A DNA stretch of 17,528 nt from NCBI GenBank assembly GCA_946887105.1, contig CAMPKJ010000079.1:1-17528 (forward strand), in the 5' to 3' direction. The position numbers were made by a program, and so were the translations under genes. A model generated the notes under the pieces. That model ran no database searches. It saw only the letters and a program-made list of their open reading frames with translations, and was not told the DNA's origin. The stretch is from an uncultured Acidobacteriota bacterium (GTDB lineage: Bacteria; Acidobacteriota; Thermoanaerobaculia; Gp7-AA8). Shown here piece after piece: positions 6,888 to 12,638 of the stretch. Positions within the stretch are counted from its first letter, which is position 1. Every line of letters begins with the position of its first letter.

Positions 6888-7624
6888 AACGTGCGCGTCA
6901 GGTGTGCGGCGTCGGCGAAGTCGGAAGCCTGCGCGGCCGCGGTGAGCGTCCGCTCCCGCCCGATCGCGAGCATGGCCCGGGTGAGCTTGCGCCATAGCAT
7001 GTAGCGCCGGAACGGCAGCCCGACCTGCTGCTTGAAGAGATGCTGGAAGCGGCCCGGTGAGAGGAAGACGCTCGCCGCCGCATCCTCGGCCGAGATGCGC
7101 AGCTCTTCCGACTCGCCGATCTCCTTCAGCACGCGCGTGATGCGCGGATCGAGCTGCCGCGCCGGCGGTGCGCCGACGCAGAACGTGGTCACGCTGTGCC
7201 GGATCAGCGTGCGGATGTCCATCGCTTCCAGAGGGTCGTCGAGGAAACGTTGCAACTCCCTCGCGGCCGCGTCGACGCGCGCATCCGGAACGATGGTGAT
7301 GTCGCGCCCGACCGTCGTGCGCAGCCAGGCACCTTCCGTCGATTCCGGATCGACGAACAGCATCGCCCCGACCACGCCTTCGGCCCGATAGCGATGCACC
7401 ACGTCCGGCATCACGATGATGCCGCGTCCCGTGCGCCACTCCCCCTGCTCCTCGGCGATTCCGGCCGTGCCGGAGAGGCCCAACACGATCTGGATGGCGT
7501 GATGCGCGTGCGCGGGCACGATTCCTTCGCTGGCACCGATGGCCATGAAACCGCCGTCCCACAGATACCAGCGCGGCGTTGCGCGCCACTGCGAGGCCCG
7601 TTCTTCGAGCGGTACTGACGACAT
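6803..7624 (-). CDS. AraC-family transcriptional regulator with cupin-like sensor
   Basis: The predicted product is a 273-aa cytoplasmic DNA-binding regulator. The N-terminal half is a cupin-like ligand-sensing domain (VPAHAHHAIQIVLGLSG at about 36-52, RTGRGIIVMPDVVHRYRAEG at about 64-83). The C-terminal half carries the two AraC helix-turn-helix motifs: ISAEDAAASVFLSPGRFQHLFKQ (177-199) with the following LPFRRYMLWRKL, then AAAQASDFADAAHLTRTFYQMFG (229-251) and APSVMMR. I start at the ATG at 7624; a TTG at 7639 would add five residues (MNKPA), and neither has a strong ribosome site. The gene is divergent from the lipoprotein-peroxidase-flavoprotein operon, the classic position for its regulator, so it may control that operon and itself. 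The 3' end overlaps the S41 peptidase gene by 85 bp; the short tail FFVIDSPFSVAG after the fold lies in that overlap. Confidence 0.88.
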   Translation of the reverse strand: MSSVPLEERASQWRATPRWYLWDGGFMAIGASEGIVPAHAHHAIQIVLGLSGTAGIAEEQGEWRTGRGIIVMPDVVHRYRAEGVVGAMLFVDPESTEGAWLRTTVGRDITIVPDARVDAAARELQRFLDDPLEAMDIRTLIRHSVTTFCVGAPPARQLDPRITRVLKEIGESEELRISAEDAAASVFLSPGRFQHLFKQQVGLPFRRYMLWRKLTRAMLAIGRERTLTAAAQASDFADAAHLTRTFYQMFGIAPSVMMRGEFFVIDSPFSVAG

Positions 7625-7684
7625 AGCAGGTTTGTTCAAGATCTTCGGCCGCTGCGTTCAATCAATCGCGAGCGCTTCTCTCTA

Positions 7685-7708
7685 TTTTGACCTCATCAAA
7701 ACATGAGG
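7685..7708. promoter_or_regulatory. Two overlapping inverted repeats ahead of the redox operon
   Basis: Two perfect inverted repeats share bases in the leader of the lipoprotein gene. One is TTTTGA-CCTCA-TCAAAA (7685-7701), the other CCTCAT-CAAAAC-ATGAGG (7691-7708). They cannot form as hairpins at the same time because they share CCTCAT. The second takes in part of the AGGAG (7706-7710) that serves the ATG at 7721. This could be an operator for the divergent AraC-type regulator or a translation-control structure. Both readings are inference, and short perfect arms of six bases can arise by chance. No convincing promoter boxes stand out in the 7625-7720 gap; TATTTT at 7683-7688 is a weak -10 candidate. 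Confidence 0.4.
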
Positions 7709-7720
7709 AGAACAAAAGAG

Positions 7721-8167
7721 ATGAAGATCCTTCGCAAAACCATTCTGGCAGCAGCAATCATTCTGACGGTGGGCGCGTGCAGCCACGCCATGATGATGTT
7801 CGGCCGCGGCGTGAAGAAGCCGGCCGCCACCGAATTCGGCCTGGGACCGCGGACCTCGGCGCAGGGACGCTATGTCGCAACGCTGCAACCCGCCGAAACG
7901 CTGCGCGTGCGGAAACTGCAGTCCATTCAGGTGAAGATCGCCGACGCGGCGGGACAGCCGCTCGACGGCGCGAAGATCACCATCGACGGCGGGATGCCGC
8001 AGCACGGGCACGGCCTGCCGACGCGGCCGCGCGTGACGAAGCAGCTCGGCGATGGCACGTACCTGATCGAAGGCGTACGCTTCAACATGGGCGGCTGGTG
8101 GGAGTTCAAGGTCGCCGTCGATGGCGCAGCCGGTGCCGACAGCGTCACGTTCAATCTCGCGCTCTGA
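7721..8167 (+). CDS. YtkA/FixH-like periplasmic lipoprotein
   Basis: This 148-aa lipoprotein has a signal peptide, MKILRKTILAAAIILTVGAC, ending in a lipobox (VGAC) with C20 as the lipid-anchored residue. The mature part is an immunoglobulin-like beta domain: SIQVKIADAAGQPLDGAKITIDGGMPQHGHG (about 68-98), LGDGTYLIEGVRFNMGGWWEFKV (109-131) and a final strand, DSVTFNL. This matches the YtkA/FixH-like pattern in which MPxHGH (M92, H95, H97) sits in a loop that may bind copper. Chaperone or electron-transfer roles are suggested for relatives, but no specific function can be claimed. The ATG at 7721 is chosen because AGGAG lies at 7706-7710 and the signal peptide then starts properly; an upstream in-frame start would add six residues. 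It is the first gene of the redox operon, 8 bp before the peroxidase gene. Confidence 0.78.
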   Translation: MKILRKTILAAAIILTVGACSHAMMMFGRGVKKPAATEFGLGPRTSAQGRYVATLQPAETLRVRKLQSIQVKIADAAGQPLDGAKITIDGGMPQHGHGLPTRPRVTKQLGDGTYLIEGVRFNMGGWWEFKVAVDGAAGADSVTFNLAL

Positions 8168-8175
8168 GCACGACC

Positions 8176-9438
8176 ATGAACGCAAAACGAATCGCCATCG
8201 CCGTGATCCTCGCGCTCGCCGCGTCGCTCGGCTCGGCCGCGGTGCTGCGCCGCGACGGCTGGAACGCCGAACAGCTCACCGTGCTGCGCAGCCTGTCGTT
8301 GCCGGAGTTGGAGCCGCTGCCGGCCGATCCGACCAACCGCGTCGCCGATGAACCGCGCGCCGTCGAGCTGGGACACCGTCTCTTCTTCGATACGCGTCTC
8401 AGCTCGAACGGCAAGGTGGCCTGCGCGACGTGCCACCAGCCGCAGCGCGAGTTCCAGGACGGCACGCCGCTCGCCGCCGGCGTCGGGACCACCAACCGCC
8501 GCACCATGCCCGTCGCCGGCACCGCGTATGCGCCATTCCTGTTCTGGGACGGCCGAAAGGACAGTCTCTGGTCGCAGGCGCTCGGCCCGCTCGAGAGTCC
8601 GGTCGAGCACGGAGGCACGCGCGCGCAGTACGCGCACATCGTCGCCACGCACTACCGCGATGAATACGAGCGCGTCTTCGGTCCGCTGCCGGATCTCACC
8701 GGCGTGCCGCGCATCGCGGGACCGGTGGCCGATCCTGCCGCGTCGGCGGCGTGGAAGGCGTTGACGGACGAGCAGCGCATCGCCGTCACCACCGTCTACG
8801 TCAACATCGGCAAAGCGATCGCCGCGTACGAGCGGCGCCTGCAATACGCGCCGTCGCGCTTCGATCGATACGTCGCGGGGATCGACGCGAACGGACGCGC
8901 GCCGCAGGGGATGTTGACGCCGGACGAGGAGGCGGGACTGCGTCTCTTCATCGGCGAGGCGAACTGCACGCAGTGCCACAACGGGCCGCTGCTGACGAAC
9001 AACGAGTTCCACAACACCGGTGTGCCGGCGAACGCCGCGCTGCCCGCCGATCGCGGCCGCTTCAACGGCGCGACGGATGTCCTCGAGGACGAGTTCAACT
9101 GCCGCAGCCGCTGGAGCGACGCGCCCGGTCAATGCGCGGAGCTGGAGTTCCTCGCCACCGGCGCGCACGAGCAGGAGCGCGCGTTCAAGGTGCCGTCGCT
9201 GCGCAATGTCGCGGAGCGCGCGCCGTACATGCACGCGGGACAGATCGCGACGCTCGGCGATGCGCTCGCGCACTACAACCGCGCGCCGAAAGCACCGGCC
9301 GGCCACTCGGAAGTGAAGCCGCTGAAGCTCGAGCTGCGCGAACTGCACCAGCTCGAGGCATTCCTGCGCACCCTCAGCGGCGGCACGCAGGCATCGCCGG
9401 AACTGCTTCGCGCACCGGCCACGCGGGAGGAACAGTGA
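8176..9438 (+). CDS. Diheme cytochrome c peroxidase, MauG/CcpA-like, periplasmic
   Basis: The predicted product is 420 aa. The N-terminus (MNAKRIAIAVILALAASLGSAA) is a Sec signal peptide, so the enzyme would mature in the periplasm. Two c-type heme sites are seen: CATCH at residues 83-87 and CTQCH at 264-268. APYMHAGQIATL near 349-360 supplies a candidate Met/His ligand region (M352). FKVPSLRNVAERAPYMH is the typical signature of this peroxidase family. Relatives reduce H2O2 with electrons from cytochrome c or small copper proteins, or, like MauG, oxidise a protein tryptophan to build a quinone cofactor. Which role applies here cannot be told from sequence. The gene lies 8 bp after the lipoprotein gene, and its stop codon overlaps the next start in a GTGA, which suggests translational coupling. 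Confidence 0.9.
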   Translation: MNAKRIAIAVILALAASLGSAAVLRRDGWNAEQLTVLRSLSLPELEPLPADPTNRVADEPRAVELGHRLFFDTRLSSNGKVACATCHQPQREFQDGTPLAAGVGTTNRRTMPVAGTAYAPFLFWDGRKDSLWSQALGPLESPVEHGGTRAQYAHIVATHYRDEYERVFGPLPDLTGVPRIAGPVADPAASAAWKALTDEQRIAVTTVYVNIGKAIAAYERRLQYAPSRFDRYVAGIDANGRAPQGMLTPDEEAGLRLFIGEANCTQCHNGPLLTNNEFHNTGVPANAALPADRGRFNGATDVLEDEFNCRSRWSDAPGQCAELEFLATGAHEQERAFKVPSLRNVAERAPYMHAGQIATLGDALAHYNRAPKAPAGHSEVKPLKLELRELHQLEAFLRTLSGGTQASPELLRAPATREEQ

Positions 9439-10355
9439 CCGCGTACGACATCGCCATCGTCGGTGCCGGCGCCGCCGGTCTGGCCGCCGCGATCGAGGCA
9501 GCGAGCCTCGGCATGCGCACGGTGCTGCTCGAACGCGAGCTCCCCGGCGGCGCGATGCGCTCGCTCGCGCGCGTCGAGACCGTAGCCGGTTATGCGGTGG
9601 GCCTCTCGGGCGGCGAGCTGACCGCGCGGGCACTGGCGAAGGCGGAACGGGTCGGCGTCCACATCGAGACGCACGATGAAGTCACGTCCCTCACCGATCG
9701 CGACGGCGCCTGGCATCTGCAACGCGCATCCGGCACGCCGGTCGATTCGCGTTTCGTCGTGGCCGCCACCGGAGCCGATCGCACTTTGCCCGCAATCGAA
9801 GGAATCCGCGCGCTCCTCGGCGCGGGCGTGTATCTGACGCTGCCGCCCGAGCTGCCGGAAACGCTCCGCGGCCGCGACGCCGTGGTGTACGGCTCGCACG
9901 CCGGCGTCGTGGCCGGCGCGTTGCGCCTGGGCGACATCTGCGGCCGCGTGACCGTCGTGACGCCCGCCGCCGCGACCGCGCTGCGCGGACGCGGGAACGT
10001 CTCGATTCTCCGCGGCGCTGCCATCGTGTGCGTCGCCGGCGTCGATCGTCTCGAATCCGTCCTGCTCCGCCATGGCGATGCGGGACGGATCTCCGCCGTC
10101 GAAGCCGCAGCGCTGTTCCTGATCGATGCCGCATCACCGCGCACATCGTGGCTGCCGTCCGCTGTCGCACGCGACACCGGCGGCTTCGTCATCACCGGAG
10201 CCATGCGCGCGTTCGAGACCAGCGCGCCGCGTCTCTACGCCGCCGGCGACGTGCGCAGCGGATCCGCCGGCGGTACGTCCGTCATCAGCGACGCCATCCG
10301 CATCATCCACGTCATTCGGCAGGCGGACGCGCAGCCGGCGCCGCCGTCATCCTGA
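9435..10355 (+). CDS. Thioredoxin-reductase-like flavoprotein lacking the CXXC
   Basis: The predicted product is a 306-aa cytoplasmic FAD protein of the thioredoxin-reductase fold. GAGAAGLAAAIEAASLGMRTVLLE (from residue 10) is the FAD Rossmann motif, VVAATGADRTLPAIEG (108-123) follows the family, and RLYAAGDVRSGSAGG (266-280) is the C-terminal FAD motif. Where reductases carry the redox CATCDG, this protein has LTLPPE (134-139), so the dithiol is gone. The second nucleotide motif reads VVYGSHAGVVAGALRL (150-165), with His where the second Gly of GxGxxA is expected, and the NADPH phosphate-binding HRR is not seen. Length is near normal for the family (310-320). The GTG start overlaps the peroxidase stop (GTGA) with GGGAGGAAC upstream. 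Its substrate and electron partner are unknown. The stop codon lies inside a REP-like palindrome. Confidence 0.85.
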   Translation: MTAYDIAIVGAGAAGLAAAIEAASLGMRTVLLERELPGGAMRSLARVETVAGYAVGLSGGELTARALAKAERVGVHIETHDEVTSLTDRDGAWHLQRASGTPVDSRFVVAATGADRTLPAIEGIRALLGAGVYLTLPPELPETLRGRDAVVYGSHAGVVAGALRLGDICGRVTVVTPAAATALRGRGNVSILRGAAIVCVAGVDRLESVLLRHGDAGRISAVEAAALFLIDAASPRTSWLPSAVARDTGGFVITGAMRAFETSAPRLYAAGDVRSGSAGGTSVISDAIRIIHVIRQADAQPAPPSS

Positions 10356-10420
10356 GTCGCGAAGACGGCGAAGGATCTCAGGCTACGCATCTGGAGATCC
10401 TTCGCTGCGCTCAGGATGAT
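10347..10420. repeat. REP-like inverted repeat, also a possible terminator
   Basis: An imperfect palindrome has outer arms CATCCTGAG (10348-10356) and CTCAGGATG (10410-10418) and inner arms GCGAAGGATCTC (10368-10379) and GAGATCCTTCGC (10394-10405). The central loop is 14 bases, and the internal loop is uneven (11 against 4 bases). The sequence type (CCTGAG ... GAAGGATCT) resembles dispersed REP-like elements found in many soil bacteria, which is a memory-based impression. It contains the TGA stop of the flavoprotein gene at 10353-10355 and lies between two convergent genes, where it could act as a bidirectional terminator. It lacks a T-run. Confidence 0.7.
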
Positions 10421-10426
10421 GTTGTG

Positions 10427-10939
10427 TCACCTGTCCGCCCGGCGTGACGCGCGTGCCGCTGAGCCGAGCTCCATGGTCATCTCGAGCATCGTGTCGCGGA
10501 ATCCGAGGCGGCGGAAGAGCGTCTGGGCGGCGGCGTTGGGTGCTGCGGTCCAGAGGATGACGCGCGGCGCGCCGCGTTCGCGGAGCCAGGCGACGGCGGC
10601 CTCCAGCAGTCGCGTGGCCACGCCGGAGCGACGGGCCGATTCGCGTACCGCTACGTCGTGGATGAATCCCGCCGGGCCGCGCAGCTCTTTCCACGACAGC
10701 GGCTCGAGCGCGGCGTAGACGTATCCCGTCACCTCACCCTCTTCTTCCGCGACGAAGACGACCGCGTCCGGCGAGTCGAGCACGCTGCCGAGAAACGACG
10801 CGTATCCGCGTGCAGCGCCTTCGCCGGCGGCGAGGAATCGGTCCGGATCGAACGCGTAATGCGTCTCCATCAGCAGCGCACCGAGACTGCCGACGGCGCG
10901 CAGATCGCGCTGCTCCGCGCGGCGGATGTTCAGGTCCAT
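10427..10939 (-). CDS. GNAT-family N-acetyltransferase
   Basis: This 170-aa cytoplasmic enzyme transfers an acetyl group from acetyl-CoA to an amine. It opens with IRRAEQRDLRAVGSL (residues 5-19). The core is VFVAEEEGEVTGYVYAAL (61-78) and FIHDVAVRESARRSGVATRLLEAAVAWL (92-119), containing the acetyl-CoA pyrophosphate loop RRSGVA (103-108). The final part (VILWTAAPNAAAQTLFRRLGFRDTMLEMTMEL) has the N-A-Q-x-L-F---GF signature of the family. The substrate is not predictable. The ATG at 10939 is chosen because the fold begins there; the reading frame continues further upstream across the META-domain gene, but that extension does not look like coding sequence. It is the last of three closely spaced minus-strand genes (gap of 35 bp after the META-domain gene). 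Confidence 0.87.
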   Translation of the reverse strand: MDLNIRRAEQRDLRAVGSLGALLMETHYAFDPDRFLAAGEGAARGYASFLGSVLDSPDAVVFVAEEEGEVTGYVYAALEPLSWKELRGPAGFIHDVAVRESARRSGVATRLLEAAVAWLRERGAPRVILWTAAPNAAAQTLFRRLGFRDTMLEMTMELGSAARASRRADR

Positions 10940-10974
10940 GCGCCGCCAATCATACGCAGGCCGCCAGTTGCCGA

Positions 10975-11382
10975 TCAGCGCACGCGCGTGAAGACGAGAA
11001 GCGGCCCGCCCGCGGCGTCGTTGAGCGTCAGGCGATCGCCCGTGGCGGTGTACGACGCGACGTTCTGGAACGCGCCGAGGTATGCAGTCTCCTGGGCGTT
11101 GCGCTCCTGTTCGATGCACGCGCGCTTGGTGGAGATGGCCGGTCCGAACGTGAGCGTCGTGCCGCTGACGGTGTACGGACCGCGGTACTGATTGCAGCTC
11201 GCGAAGCCTTCGGCGTGGCCGTCGACGAACCGCAGCGTGACGTCCGCTCCGGCCACAGGCGGCTGTCCGCCGATCTCGATCAGTCTCCAGCTCGTGCCCT
11301 CGAGTGCAATCGCTCCTCCGGTGTCGGTCATCGGCGCGCAGGCGGCGAGGAGAAGAGCGGCGGTGGCAAGCAGTGTGCGCAT
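10975..11382 (-). CDS. META-domain lipoprotein (HslJ-like)
   Basis: This 135-aa exported protein has the signal peptide MRTLLATAALLLAAC with lipobox LAAC (C15), so it should be lipid-anchored. Residues about 27-135 form one META domain: LEGTSWRLIEIGGQ (27-40), VTLRFVDGHAEGFASCNQYRGPYTV (48-72) and LTFGPAISTKRAC (77-89), followed by a strand-rich end, GDRLTLNDAAGGPLLVFTR. The G-x-x-SCNQ-Y-G-Y and T-x-x-AC motifs are characteristic of the family, which includes heat-inducible HslJ and is linked to envelope stress without a known biochemical activity. The start at 11382 is placed at the signal peptide; the longer upstream frame is not signal-like. It is 34 bp after the DUF72 gene and probably in the same transcript. 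Confidence 0.85.
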   Translation of the reverse strand: MRTLLATAALLLAACAPMTDTGGAIALEGTSWRLIEIGGQPPVAGADVTLRFVDGHAEGFASCNQYRGPYTVSGTTLTFGPAISTKRACIEQERNAQETAYLGAFQNVASYTATGDRLTLNDAAGGPLLVFTRVR

Positions 11383-11416
11383 GCGACTGCGCGCTGCAAG
11401 AAGCGGGCAACGTCCT

Positions 11417-12229
11417 TCAGAACAGCGAACGCTGTGCGCGCAGCGATTCCGGATCGACCGGCTGCTGCCCGAGCAGCCCTTGCATCTCGCGCGCGCTGGC
11501 GGGGCTGTGTCCGGCAAAGTGATTGTTGAAGAAGCCGTAGATCTCCTTCGTGTTCGCCGCGCTCTTCAACGCCTCGGACCACGCGCGAATCTCCTCCGAA
11601 CGGTCGAACTGCACGTGCGAGTAATCGGTGATCTCGCGATCCGGCCCCATCCACCGCACATAGAGGAAGTCCGCCGTCGCGCGCTCGACCAGCTCCAGCA
11701 TCCGCTCGCGAGGGATCCAGCGGCCGTCGCTCAGCGCGAGCGCCACGCCGTATCCCGCCAGCAGTTCCAGCAGTTGCGGCAGTACGTTCGGACGCATCCA
11801 GCGACTGTCGCGCACCTCGACCGCGAAACGGAGATCGCGCGGCAGACCGGGAACGAATCGCTCCAGCGATGACAGTTCTTCAGGCGCGAAATCGGGTCCC
11901 ATCTGCAGCAGGATCGGCCCGAGCTTCGGACCGAGCTCGCGCGCGCGATCGAGGAAGTCGCGCACGAGATGGTCCGCGTGCAACAGCCGCAGCTCGTGCG
12001 TGATCTCTTTCGGCATCTTCAGCGTGAACGTGAAATCGGACGGCGTGCGCTCCCGCCATGCGCGGATGGCTCGCGCGTCGGGAACGGCGTAGAACGTGGA
12101 GTCCACCTCGACGACGCGGAACGCGCGCGCATAAAACGAGAGAAACTCCGAGGCGCGCGTGCCGGGCGGATAGAATGGCCCGATCCACGCCGCGTAGTTC
12201 CATCCCTGCGTGCCGATGAGAATGGTCAT
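11417..12229 (-). CDS. DUF72 family protein (YecE-like TIM-barrel)
   Basis: The predicted product is a 270-aa cytoplasmic protein with the DUF72 pattern: ILIGTQGWNYAAWIGPFYPPG (3-23), FYARAFRVVEVDSTFYAVP (32-50), PSDFTFTLKMPKEITHELRL and ILLQMGPDF, then FAVEVRDSRW and ALALSDGRW, and near the end EIYGFFNNHFAGHSPASAREM. These are the characteristic barrel strands of the YecE/DUF72 family, a TIM-barrel-like fold of unknown biochemical function. Length is normal. The ATG at 12229 gives the expected N-terminus (MTILIGT), though no clear ribosome site precedes it. It is the first of three consecutive minus-strand genes (DUF72, META lipoprotein, GNAT; gaps of 34 and 35 bp). It is divergent from the cupredoxin-multicopper oxidase pair over a 94-bp gap in which I see no convincing promoter. 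Confidence 0.87.
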   Translation of the reverse strand: MTILIGTQGWNYAAWIGPFYPPGTRASEFLSFYARAFRVVEVDSTFYAVPDARAIRAWRERTPSDFTFTLKMPKEITHELRLLHADHLVRDFLDRARELGPKLGPILLQMGPDFAPEELSSLERFVPGLPRDLRFAVEVRDSRWMRPNVLPQLLELLAGYGVALALSDGRWIPRERMLELVERATADFLYVRWMGPDREITDYSHVQFDRSEEIRAWSEALKSAANTKEIYGFFNNHFAGHSPASAREMQGLLGQQPVDPESLRAQRSLF

Positions 12230-12323
12230 TGGCGGGTAATGCTACGCGCGCGGTAGGGAAATGCTCCCGAAAACACTCTCCCAACAACGGGTCCGCAATC
12301 ATCATCGAGAAGAGAGGGCAAAC

Positions 12324-12638
12324 ATGGCCGGAAATTCGTGGTCGATCAAAATCGTGAAGGGGAACCCGTGTACGTTCGAGCCCGATGTCTACTGTCCGCC
12401 CGGAACGCCGAAACCGACGGTGCTGACGGCGGAGACCAATGACCTGATCTCGTGGGACAACCAGACCAGTCAGGCGCACCAGATCTGCAGCGGCGAGGGC
12501 ACCGCGCAGACGCAGCTCACCAACCGTATCGAGGCACACGGATCGTCGGACGGCTATTCGCCGCAAGCCACCGGCACCGTCGACTACTACTGCTGCCTGC
12601 ACAAGGGCGAGACGGGCACGATCGAGGTGGTGTCGTGA
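12324..12638 (+). CDS. Small cupredoxin-like protein without signal peptide
   Basis: The predicted product is a 104-aa beta-sandwich protein of cupredoxin type. The central and C-terminal part reads LTAETNDLISWDNQTSQAHQIC (34-55) and, at the end, DYYCCLHKGETGTIEV (87-102). H52, C90 and H93 fit a type-1 copper site of the C-x2-H kind; the fourth (axial) position, usually Met, is Glu (E96). Extra cysteines occur at 16, 24, 55 and 91. The ATG at 12324 follows AGAGGG upstream. The longer reading frame from 12261 adds a non-signal-like stretch, so no export signal is visible in either form. The stop codon overlaps the GTG of the multicopper oxidase, indicating translational coupling. It may supply copper or electrons to the oxidase; this is inference, and cytoplasmic location would conflict with it unless export happens another way. 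Confidence 0.72.
   Translation: MAGNSWSIKIVKGNPCTFEPDVYCPPGTPKPTVLTAETNDLISWDNQTSQAHQICSGEGTAQTQLTNRIEAHGSSDGYSPQATGTVDYYCCLHKGETGTIEVVS

Noticed and set aside
3837..7661. Very long open frame on the minus strand (1274 codons) antisense to the sigma factor and S41 genes
   Set aside because: It is rich in Arg/Ala/His, shows no domain and no consistent start signal, and overlaps well-supported genes on the opposite strand; GC-rich DNA commonly leaves such frames open.
9435..10355. LodB-type flavoprotein partner for the LodA-like oxidase
   Set aside because: The motifs are of the thioredoxin-reductase fold, about 300 residues long, not the longer flavin-dependent halogenase-like LodB type, and it lies some 9 kb away in another operon.
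10940..11410. N-terminal extension of the acetyltransferase frame upstream of its ATG
   Set aside because: This stretch is the META-domain lipoprotein gene read in another frame; the acetyltransferase fold begins at 10939.
12230..12323. Palindromic bits (CTAC...GTAG, GGGA...TCCC) as an operator for the cupredoxin-oxidase pair
   Set aside because: The arms are only four bases long, which is expected by chance in GC-rich DNA.
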